Shown piece after piece: positions 1-10,500 of a DNA stretch of 64,000 bases. A model generated the notes under the pieces. It worked only from the letters and a program-made list of their open reading frames with translations, was not told where the DNA came from and ran no database searches. This stretch comes from Drosophila persimilis. Its lineage: Eukaryota > Arthropoda > Insecta > Diptera > Drosophilidae. How positions within the stretch are numbered: the first letter of the stretch is position 1; each line of letters opens with the position of its first letter. The stretch lies in NCBI RefSeq assembly GCF_003286085.1, contig NW_020825289.1, positions 15,004,001 to 15,068,000 of the forward strand. Reading direction: 5' to 3'. A program made the translations under genes and the position numbers.

Positions 1-1526
1 AGGGGGAAAATATCAACTCATCATTTCGGGCGCCCGCTAATAGTGTTTGTCTATCAGAAGCTTACTGGTTTTACATATACATACATACATATGTATGTAT
101 GTATACTGCGCGAACGAAAAGCTCCGCTCCAAATACTCGTATTCGCTGCGCTTTAGAACTGCACTTCATTGCTCTCTCGCGAACAAGTCGCGAAAGGGAA
201 GATGAGAGGACGAGGCTGTTCGCTCCGACTCTTTCTTTCTTCGTGTCTGTCTGCTTTCTGCATATGATCGTGCGCTTTACCGAAAGACCTGTTGCTGGCT
301 TTGAACAGTTAAACATTCGCTCTTCTTGCTGTTCTTTTGCCTTTAGCACTACTTACAGAGATATCATATTAATTATCAATACCATCGGTTCTTTATTGCC
401 CCTGCCTTGTTCTATCGAATGGAATTATACATTAATAGTGTTTAGCATGAATTTGTGATATTTTGTGTCTACTTTGATGCAACCTAATGACTTCCTATTC
501 TATTCCCCGACTGCCGCTTCACCCTCCACCAGGCCAGTACGCTGGTGAATTAAAATTCAATTTTGAAAAGCTGGAAAGTTACAAAAGGAAATCTCGGGCA
601 ATAGAAACTCTCGTCCATCGATCATCGACAAATTATTATTGAATCATTTCCAATCGGAACAAAAAATCATATTGCTGCTGTAATAAAAGTCTTTTGGGCC
701 GACCGAAAACGAAATAAACCTCGAATTAGTAAAAGAAATGCGTAATTAAAATTGATGTATCCTATGTATCGCTGCAATCGAGGGCGTTCCAAACGGACTT
801 TGAACCCCACCCCCGAATTCAGAACCGAATACATTTTCCGTCCGTCCCGCGGAAAATCGAAAGCAAAATACGAAAACACCATTACGGATTATAGAAAAAT
901 GCATTTAGCAATTATTTGGCCAATTTTGTTGGTCCATAAAAGGTTAACGTTCTCTGAACGGATCTAAATATACTGAGAGATTTGTAATTTATTATTTTAG
1001 CTGTGCGTACGCCTATAAAAATAAACATAAATTCGATAACTTATGTACATATCTACGAATTTGTATATATGTACATACATACATATCATATATGTCGTAT
1101 CAGAGGACTTTAGCATTTGCTGGCATTCCTCTGAGCAAAATAATGGAGACCATCGTTCAATTCGTGTCAGAAAATGGCAAACGATGTGTGTGCGTGTGTT
1201 GTTGGTGTCCTACGCATCGTTGGCTCCAAAGGGGGGCGGGGAGGTGACGGGATCCACAGAGCGGGTACAATTATTTAAGATTTACGATCCCATGTCGCGG
1301 GGCACTGTGCCATGATTAGGCTTCTGCGCTCCACACAAGCATTAATGACAACAACCCCAACCACAACAACAACAACAACAACAACAACATCATCAGCAGA
1401 TACATAGATCGTAATAGATCGTAAGGAAAAACAAAACAAAAACAACAAGAATAGAGCACAACAATGGACTACGGGGCCTACGCTCTGAATGTTTGAATAT
1501 TTTGTCTCATTTTGGGTCACAGCAGC

Positions 1527-1568
<42 letters not shown>

Positions 1569-1873
1569 GGCCAGAAGATTCAAAATATTTTTAGCACATT
1601 CAGGTGTTCAACATGACGATGACGATGACGATGATGATGATCTCTCCCAGGTCCGCACCCTGGGAGATCTTTGATTGTGGGTCACTTGGATTGTTTTTCG
1701 GTGTTTCTGTTGGTTTAGGTCTCAGCATGGATCGTGGTGGGAAGGGGGCCAAATCTGAGGCCAAGGCTACCGAAAGATATCAAAACAAATGACGTAGTGC
1801 GAAGAGAAATGTTACCTGAATACCGAGCTCTGAATAGACCTGTGATCCTCTGCTCTGATCTGTATATTTTCAG
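1..1873. other. Non-coding DNA upstream of the first visible Sestrin exon (5' intron or 5' flank)
   Basis: No exon that could supply the Sestrin N-terminus with phase 0 is recognisable here. The stretch holds a 30-bp perfect palindrome of TACA units (76-105), an (AAC)n run (about 1362-1389), a (CA)n run (1528-1567) and a GATGAC/GAT run near 1614-1641. Frames that stay open here are made of these repeats and show no protein-like composition. It is most simply the last part of a long 5' intron of Sestrin, because a good acceptor ends it at 1872-1873. Confidence 0.6.
1528..1567. repeat. (CA)n microsatellite
   Basis: About 20 uninterrupted AC dinucleotides upstream of the first visible Sestrin exon. 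Confidence 0.95.
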
Positions 1874-3567
1874 GCTGCTGCCCGACACCAGTGTCCGTAT
1901 TTGGTGAAGCGCTACGAGAAGGAGTTCATCAATCAGGGTGGGAGCAGCGAGTGGCTGCGCGGACTGGACCACATCCCCGACAAACTACGTGCCATATACG
2001 ATATAAATAAAATATTAGCCCATCGTCCCTGGCTGTTGCGCAAGGAGCACATTGAGGTAAGGACATGAAGACAGCTCGCAGTCCAACTAAATATTAAATG
2101 AGTATCCTTCCTCCGTCGTCGATAATTCCTGCTGCACACAGCTTTTGACAAAGGGAATAAATAGCTGGTCCCTGTCGGAGGTGGTGCACGCGATGGTCCT
2201 GCTATCGCATTTCCATTCACTGTCTTCATTTGTGTTCTCCTGCGGCCTCACACAAAAGCTAGATGGCCTGTCTAGTCCCAAACTGAAGAGTGCTCCTGCC
2301 ACGTTGGGGGCACCGGCAACAGCAACAGCAGCAGCAGCACCACCACCACTACCACCCCAACCACAACCACAACCATTGCTGTCCGTTGCCAATGCGGCAA
2401 CCATCGTCCGACAGACCACCACCACCCCCGTCCACCAGAAAACAGTTTTGGGTGAGATATCACTCAACGCCGGCGGCGCCGGCGGCACAAAGCCGGATTA
2501 CAATACCCAAAACGCTGCGAGCAACAATGGAAGCGGAGGTGCACCTGGAGATGGTGCCGGTGGTGCAGCTGGCGGTGGTGGGGCTGGTGCAGCGGCCCTC
2601 AATGGGTATTTGGGTAGGCAATTAACGGCCAATGGCTGCCTCCCACTCTGTTGAAACTAATCCGCTTGAATTGCAGCAACGGCCCAGCAACTGCCCCAGC
2701 AGCACGGCATCAGTGTGGAGGCCCTGATGGAGCGAATGAAGGTGCTCTCCCAGAACCAGGACGAGTGCAGTGAGGCGGAGCTGAGCAGCAGATTCAAGAA
2801 CGTGGAGATGCAGACCGCCGAACTGGCGGCCGTGACGCCGGGCCCGGCGGTGGCCTTGCCCCCCAATATCTCTCACTATGTGGACGATGCGAATTTCATT
2901 TACCAGGACTTTGCCCGTCGCGGAGCGGAGAATGTGAACACGTTTCGCATACAGGACTACTCCTGGGAGGATCACGGCTACTCGCTGGTGGATGGGTATG
3001 TGGTCGAGCTAACGTCACTCATTCAGAGCTGACTTTCGTCCTCTCTACTCAATAGGTTGTACAACGACGTGGGCACTTATTTGGATGAGAAGTTCCGCTC
3101 GGCCTACAACCTCACGTACTGCACCATGGGTGGGATCAAGAATGTGGACACCTCCAAGTTCCGACGGGCCATCTGGAACTATATACAGTGCATATACGGC
3201 ATCCGTCACGACGACTACGACTATGGGGAAGTGAATCAGGTAAGATTTTGCCTGGCTTTTCACTATTATTCGATTATACTCATTGATGAAACTGCTTTTC
3301 GCTAGCTGCTTGTCCGACCGCTGAAAATGTTCATAAAGACAGCCTGTTGCTTTCCCGAGCGTATTACCACCAAGGATTATGATAGTGTGCTTGTCGAGCT
3401 GCAGGACAGTGAAAAGGTTTGTGATCCACACACCAGGAATGATTTATCAACTAATTGTTTCGCTATCTACCTCTCAACAGGTTCATGTGAATCTGATGAT
3501 AATGGAAGCCCGCAATCAGGCCGAGTTACTCTATGCTCTGCGCGAGATAATGCGCTATATGACTTGA
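1874..3567 (+). CDS. Sesn: Sestrin (partial, N-terminal exon missing), stress-induced TORC1 inhibitor
   Basis: Exons: 1874-2056, 2142-2613, 2677-2995, 3056-3239, 3306-3416, 3481-3567. Together they give 451 codons plus TGA in one phase. Sestrins sit in the cytosol, bind leucine and GATOR2, and restrain TORC1; the N-terminal half has an AhpD-like fold. The first exon reads [17 protein letters not shown], and the second contains [11 protein letters not shown] with the conserved Cys of the AhpD-like motif. A Pro/Gln- and Gly-rich linker of about 100 residues follows, at the usual disordered junction. The C-terminal half ([20 protein letters not shown], then [10 protein letters not shown]) and the ending EIMRYMT match vertebrate sestrins closely. 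Family length is about 480-500 residues, so roughly 40-50 N-terminal residues are missing and should lie in an exon further 5'. An alternative in-phase donor at 2452 is described under findings. A poly(A) signal lies at 3801-3806. Identity is secure; only the 5' end is open. Confidence 0.95.
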
Positions 3568-3704
3568 TCTCATTAAAAGAATAACTCTATATACGTATAT
3601 TACACCCCCATACACACACACACACAAACAAATGAAAACATGAAACATTTTGAAAGTGCATAAACAAATGCAGCGAAAGGAACAGGAAGCAGCACCAGCA
3701 GTAG

Positions 3705-3749
3705 GAACCAGAACCAGAACCCGAACCCGAACCAGAATCAGAACCAGTA
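3705..3749. repeat. GAACC(C/A) hexamer repeat in the Sestrin 3' UTR
   Basis: Imperfect tandem hexamers (GAACCA, GAACCC, GAATCA) are seen directly, about 140 bp after the stop codon. Confidence 0.8.
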
Positions 3750-3800
3750 GCACCGATGCGGGAAATACTCGTAGTCGATGGAGAACACAATGATTTGTGC

Positions 3801-3806
3801 AATAAA
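3801..3806 (+). terminator. Sestrin poly(A) signal
   Basis: Canonical AATAAA, 234 bp after the stop codon; first clear signal on the plus strand. Confidence 0.65.
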
Positions 3807-6303
3807 AAATCATAAAAAATTCATACCATTTTCGTGTCCATGCAATACATATGTATACTATACTCGATATATACTGAAATTTGAAATGTTCGTTCCATCT
3901 CGTGCCAACGAGAGTAGTCTACAGTGTCTATGGTTAGCCAGCAGTGATCTCTCCATATGAGACACAGCATACACTCCTCGTACATACAATATTCAAGAAA
4001 ACCAAAAACCAAACAAATGTATGGAAGAGAAAAAAACTCAGAGCTCAAGAGCTTTCTGTCTGTCTTGTTTACCCTTTCCTGCATGTGCAAGCAATAATCA
4101 CTGTACATATGTATTATGTTTTGTTTAGTTATTTTAGTGAAATAAATACAATTTTTATTTTAATTATGCGAATATTGTTTTCTTTTACACAACTATTGAT
4201 CCACCTTTTGCGTCGAACCGTAACATTGACTGATTTACTCTTAGTTTTAGTTCCATCCAAAGACAGAAACTAATTGGTGAAACCATTTTACACGTAAGAG
4301 CTTTTCTTGTAAGGATAGTAAATACATATATTATATGTATATATGTCTATTTTTATGTATCTTATTTATACCTTATACCTTACTTGAAGGGGCATTCAAT
4401 GTCTATGATATACGTAAGCGAAATGTGACTAATATGTGTATGTGTAAATGAACGTTTCCTTTCCATATTTAGCGAGTTCAGACTACACACAGAATATTTG
4501 TAAGCTAAGAATTTAACCGAAATAACACGAATTTACATTGATGTACACTCAACACAACATATTATCTAGATTAAGTGATATTTAAACTGTATTGACGATA
4601 CCTCCGACACTAAGGATCCGCTTGAAGTCTACTTTGCCCATGTCCAGGCTGACAGCTTTTTCAGCTTTCTGCTCTATTGGGTTGTAAAAATTCGAACATT
4701 GGCATTCCCTTCATAATTCCGTTTCACTATCCTGGCCTGAACTCTCTTTGTTCAATCTCCTAAGCTAATATTCAGTGCGTTCTGTGCAATAAGTACTCAC
4801 TCTATGCACATAACGCTGCAAATACCGAATAATCACTGGGTTCAATCATACATAAGTATACAAGTTAAACAAAAATCGTTTTTATGAGTACTTTTTGCAT
4901 TTATGGACATTCGACTCCATATGCAGGTTTCCCAGGAAATCCTTACGAATTAGTATAGTCTAAAATATTAAGGTTCAGAGCAAATATCCAAAAGGAGAAA
5001 GGCGGGCAATGTAAAGTCCGGAAAGTCCTGCGATAAAAGTCGCTGGCAAGTCGCAACACTAAAATTTGCTGAAAGACAAGGATGGGATAGATTTAAGCAT
5101 CGTTCGATGGAAAAGAAATAAACAGAAAATAGAAATTGAATTTTTGTAGAATAAGTACACACATACCTAAACCGAAAAGTAAGCCGCGAAATAAGAAACC
5201 TAGTAATGGACACTTCACCAGACGACACCAAGCAGACAGTCCAATAAAGCGAGTTAGAACCAAATTGTACATATATCTAACGAGCTATGGAGAGATTCAA
5301 AGATGTGATCAAAGCAAATATATATAGAACAAAAATGTATTCCTTTGCACATAAACAAGTACATGAAATGAGTATATATATTTGCGATAGCTAATAGCTT
5401 ATTGCCTATATGGCATCTCTAGTATAAGATTTGTTGTGCGTGTTTCAATACATTTATTGAACCTGGTATTCGTAGTGGATGCATAAATGTCGGGCAGAAA
5501 GACTCTGATTCCGATTCAATATGCCTACAATGAACACTTGTATTCTTTTGTCCGTTTTGTCTGTCCAGGTGATATCTGATATTGGGTGATTTTGGTCCAT
5601 TCCAGTGTGCGAACCAATTACCGTCTCACTGTCTCCGCGATCGTTTGCCATTTCAATCGCTATAAACCACACAATCTTTATACAACAGAACAATAAGTCC
5701 GAGTACTGGGTATTTAATAGTCGGAAAACTCGACTATATCTCTTTAGTTTGTTGTTGTAGTTTTCATTAATGGAACGACAGTGCAACTGAATGGTGAATT
5801 ATTATACATATATTCTAATTTCTACACAACATACATATACACATATACACATATACACTCTTTTATCAAGCTCAAAAGAAGGCTGTAATCGGTAGTCACA
5901 CTAGAGCTGAAGTTACTCGAATTTAATAAAAGCGCAATAAAGCGACTGCAAGGCAATTGCAAAACAAGCTGGAACAAGTCCAAAAGTGAAATACACTTCA
6001 AGCTGAAACCTTAAAGTGTATTTTATCTTGCTAGAGGTAAGAATATTTAACAAATTGATGTTTGGAACCGGTTTAAACATGGTTGCTGTTTTCAGAAGTC
6101 AATTGATTAAAACCAGTACATTATAGAACATATACGAGTACATATGTACATACACATATGTCTGTATGTACACATGTGAATTTTTCGATGTCTATTAATG
6201 CCATTTTATGAGTTTTTTATCCATACAACCATGTTACCTTTTCAGCATCGATTAGGTTCATTGTTATGGAGAGCACCTCTCGCTTGAATCTAGATGATTG
6301 ACA

Positions 6304-6325
6304 AATAAAATAAAATAAAATAAAA
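6304..6325. repeat. (TAAAA)n repeat
   Basis: Four to five tandem TAAAA pentamers seen directly in the interval between Sestrin and egl. Confidence 0.9.
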
Positions 6326-6686
6326 CTAGATTTTAATTGGGAAAACTCCCTATACTATACGAATAATCAATAAGAATTAAAATGAAAGAATCAGACATAC
6401 TTATACCAACATAAACTGAACACAAACATAAATGTATTTACACAAACAACACACAAATTTCAATATCTATACATATATATACTTATATATCAATATTCAA
6501 TAATCAATGTTTAAAACCTCTTGATGTCGTTGAATAAAAAACCCCTTCCCTCGCCCCCACCAACCAATTTTCTTGTGTAAATTCACTGAGTAGCCCCGTG
6601 GGGCGGAGTGGTGGAAATTGAATAATATTTCTTAATAATAATATTAATATTAATATTTCGTTAAATATATTTTTGTATATACACGT

Positions 6687-6692
6687 TTTATT
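6687..6692 (-). terminator. Candidate egl poly(A) signal
   Basis: AATAAA on the minus strand about 870 bp past the egl stop. A further one lies at about 5457-5462. The choice between them cannot be made from sequence alone. Confidence 0.35.
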
Positions 6693-7556
6693 CAATTAGA
6701 AATATCATTTATAATCGTACAATTTCAATATGCTTTCCTTTACAATTAACTCTCATTTATGTATGTACTTAGATTGATTACAGAATTGCTTTTTGTTAAT
6801 TAATTAATAAGATTGTTTGGTTAAACTAAAATTGAGTTGAATAAACGTTTAGTTTAGTTTGGGTTTATAAAGAATTAATTATGGTTAAAATACAATAAGT
6901 TCACTTCTGATATGGCGACAAAGATACATATTAGGAAACCTCTACAAAGCTGCATTTGAATTATTTCATCTCGATTTAATACACATTGGTCCAACGCAGA
7001 TTATAATAATCATTAATCATTTCGCTAATACATCGCAAAGCTTTCTATGTCACATTTACACATACATTTTCATTGATTGTTTGGCGCTGATTTAGGGTCA
7101 TAATGAACAAAAACAAAACAATCTGAGACCTACCCATCTATCCACCTTTCATCTGTCTCATCGAATGCAACACGGATTCTCAGACCTCAGACCCCACTCC
7201 GCTCTGGAATGGGATGGGATGGGGTCACCGCTGAGAAGTGCGATTCGTACAGTAGCTCGTTTGGGAGGCCATTAATTTACAATTGGTAAATCATACTCAT
7301 ATATATTATTGTTATTGCAATGTTCAACATTTAGGCACAAAATATATTGCTTCTCAATTGGATATACCCATAAAAGTTATTATTGCATAATCGATAGTCG
7401 ATAGTGGGTGCTCGGGACACCGCCCTTTGTCTTTGTCTTTCTCTTCGTCTTCTCCTCGAGTCTCGCAACAGTTAAAAACAGAAAAATAATAATACGTAAT
7501 ATGTCTGCGCTTTGCTTTGATTGTTAGGAATCATGGTTCGAAGATTGACACGTTGT

Positions 7557-10500
7557 TTATGTGGATGCCACACGCTTCGTGGGCGAGCTGCTAAGCATTG
7601 CCGTCTCCTTGGCCCGCTCATGCTCGTCCTGGAAGAATATCTTGGTGATGACGACGTCGCCGGTGCTCAGGGTCTGCGATTCGGCATCCACCAGCTTCAC
7701 CACCCGCCTGTCCGTCGTTCTCAGAATGGGCGTGACACTGCGCTCTCCTTGGCAATTGCAATTCCTATTGCTGTTGAGATAGAGTTCAAGAGAATTAGAG
7801 TTTGTGAATTAGCCTGATGTTCTCCGCTAAGAGACACTCACTTTCTGGACTTTTCGCGTATGATTTGCAAATTATCTGTGGTCGCAATGCTCGAACCCAA
7901 CTGTTCCTGAATCGAATTGGAAGCCAGTATCTGTATGAAAGAAATTAGAAATGTTTTAAATTAGTTTACAAATACGATGGGAGCTGTGACGGATGCTCAC
8001 CTGATCGCATGGCAACGAGGTGGCTGTCGTCAGTATGGCCTCTAGCTTATCAATTCGCGCAATGCGATCCATTGACTTGTTCTGCAGTATTTCCTCCAGC
8101 ATCTGCATGGATTCCGTCAGGCTGGGTGGCTCAGAGCTGAAGCGCGGCGAAAAGGTGCCCGAGAGGGAATTGTCCGATGGTACAGAGTCCAAGCTGGGAA
8201 ACATTTCGTTTTCATTGGGTTCCGCCTCGTCTTCAGAGTCACTTTGATCCCTGCAGGATTCAACAAGGTTCAGTTTGGTTTGGTGTACTTTTATAACTAT
8301 TTCGGCACTCACTTGCTGGGATTGCCGGCAGATTCCATTTTTTCCAGCTTCTTGGCCACCTTGTAGTAGCCCTTGAGGCGCTCCTTTTCATCCTCCGTCA
8401 GATCCATGTAACTGTTTATGATGTATACCACGATTAGCTCTTGATCGATTGATTGATTGAGACAGAAGGATTACTCACCGCAGCAGACGTATCTCACGGT
8501 TCGAAAGCACAATGCTCTTGCTGGTCTGCGCCAATTTCAACTTCAGATCGGACACCTCGGTGCTAACCTTGCGCTGCTTCTTGCGAATCTTCACCTCGTT
8601 CGGCTTGATCTGCAGAAGGATTTGCTCCGTGCACAGCTCGGAGAAAAGCTGCCTGTTCTCTGGCCTGATCTGCCGCGCCAGACTGCCAAAGAGCTGATCG
8701 TGGATGAGCACCAGCACATCGCCAGCCGCGTACAGCATCATTTCGCGGGTGAGCGGCCGCTTGGCCCAGAACTTCTGGTCCCGCCTGTATATCTGTTTCA
8801 GCTGGTCCTTGATTGGATTGCAGGGTGCATTGTACTGCTCGCACAGCGAGTTGAGCGATATGTATTTGGCCTTGTAGACCTGCTTGCCGTTCTCCTGGTA
8901 CTGCAGGATCGCATGCGCCGCCTGTGTGTCGAACACGTTGCGCAGCAGGATACCAAACTGCAGATACAGATTGGCCGCATCGTTGCGACAGTCGTGGATG
9001 ACCTTGATGACCTGCTCGTGCTCCAGCACGGTCTTCAGGCCACCATCCGTGACCATGGCAGGGCAGGACTGCACATCGAAGAGGAACGCCTCGCCCCGGG
9101 CCGTTCCGATTTCAATCAACGTGATTTCGCCCTTCAGCCCGAGATTGATGCCTTCGCAGTCGAGGGAGACCACAATGCCCTCGTTCTTGGCCGCGTACTT
9201 GAGAAGGATGTCGGTGACGAACACCGACTGCTTCACACTGGCTATCACCGTCGTGTTCTGCAGGACCTTGATCTTCCACGTGTCGCCGACAAAGTAGCTA
9301 TGACTAGGTGATTGATTGGCGATGGTGGGTGGGTTGGAGCTGGAGTTTGAGTTGGAGATGGTATTGGGATTGTTCGCTGTGCCCGCATTGGCACTGCTGG
9401 AGTTGGAATTGGAGTTGGGATGGGAGTTGCTGGAATGCAAGGGACTGGCATGCGGAGAACTTTGGTTGGCCAACGACTGTTTGTCCTTCTCGAGGTTCTC
9501 CGCCAGCGTGCGTATGACCAGAGTATTTATGCGTTGCTTCAGCGTTTGGTTGACGCTGTTCACTCTCTCCGAGGAAGGATTCGTAGAGGCAGGCACCGGC
9601 GCCGTCAACGGCTGCTGCTGTTGAATGGGTCCTCCTCCGATGGGGCCATAGCATACATTCCCACCGGGATAGTTGTTCTCGCAGAGATTCTCCAGCTTCA
9701 GCTCCGACATGGGCACATAGCTGTCGAAGCCAGAGCTCGGCTCCGACTTGGGCTGCCCCAGCTGCCCCTGCCCCTGCCCCCCAATTACATTCGACACGGG
9801 TGCGTTCAGCTTGAAATTGGGCGATGCTATGCTATTGTTGTTGTTGATGCTACTGCTGCTGCTAATGACATTATTGTTGCTGCTCGCACATCCATTGCTG
9901 CGCAAAGCCGGAGACTGCAATCGCTGTTGCACGGAGCTCAAGGCACCTCCACCTACACCGGCACCCACATCCACCCTGCGGCTTGAATTTGAATTGCTGC
10001 CATTGTTGATGTTGTTGTTGTTGTTGAGGGCGTTGAACTGCTCCCTGGTCTGGGCCTGGGCCTGCTGGATGTGCGTGTCACTGAGCTTGGGCTTCTGCAG
10101 CAGCGTGACTAGATTGGCCTGAATGTGAAAGCAGTCGCCGAAGAGCTTTAGGAAGGAGCTCAGGTCGCCGGGCGTCTTGAACATGCGCAGCCACTGATCC
10201 TGCGGAAAGTTGGTGGTCAGCAAATGGAACAGCTGGTCCACCAGCAGCGGCCCCTTAATCTCGATGCACTGCGCGAAGAAGTCGAGCATCTGCTGGGTGC
10301 CGCGCGTATCGATGTTCGACTGTGGCAGATGGAGACGATCCCTGGCCGGCAGATCAGTCATATTCTCGCAGCCCACCAGCATCACAAAGTCATCCATCAC
10401 CTTGAACGTGTCCGTGTGCTTGGTGAGAAAGTCCGTGAACTCCTTGATATGTTGACCTTCAAAAAACAAAAAGGAAAAGAGTGAAAAGTGAAAAGTGGAG

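Larger units (their letters stand above)
3568..7556. other. 3' UTRs of Sestrin (+) and egl (-) and the space between them
   Basis: Sestrin and egl are convergent here. The Sestrin 3' UTR holds a GAACC(C/A) hexamer repeat (3705-3749) and AATAAA at 3801-3806. On the minus strand, candidate egl poly(A) signals read AATAAA at 6692-6687 and at about 5462-5457. A (TAAAA)n run lies at 6304-6325. The rest is AT-rich. A short coding-like minus-strand frame at 4582-4710 and a DINE-1-like relic near 5700 are discussed under findings. I see no complete gene. Confidence 0.6.

Noticed and set aside
99..458. Plus-strand 119-codon frame at the window start
   Set aside because: Composition is that of repeat and UTR sequence, with no recognisable domain and a start inside a TACA repeat.
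5454..5786. Minus-strand 110-codon frame whose TAA overlaps an AATAAA
   Set aside because: The poly(A)-like overlap is curious, but composition is not protein-like and no family is recognised; it may lie in a long egl 3' UTR.
8457..9311. Long plus-strand open frame (284 codons) opposite egl exon 3
   Set aside because: It is the antisense shadow of the egl exonuclease exon; the minus strand has the splice sites, the family match and the full phase chain.
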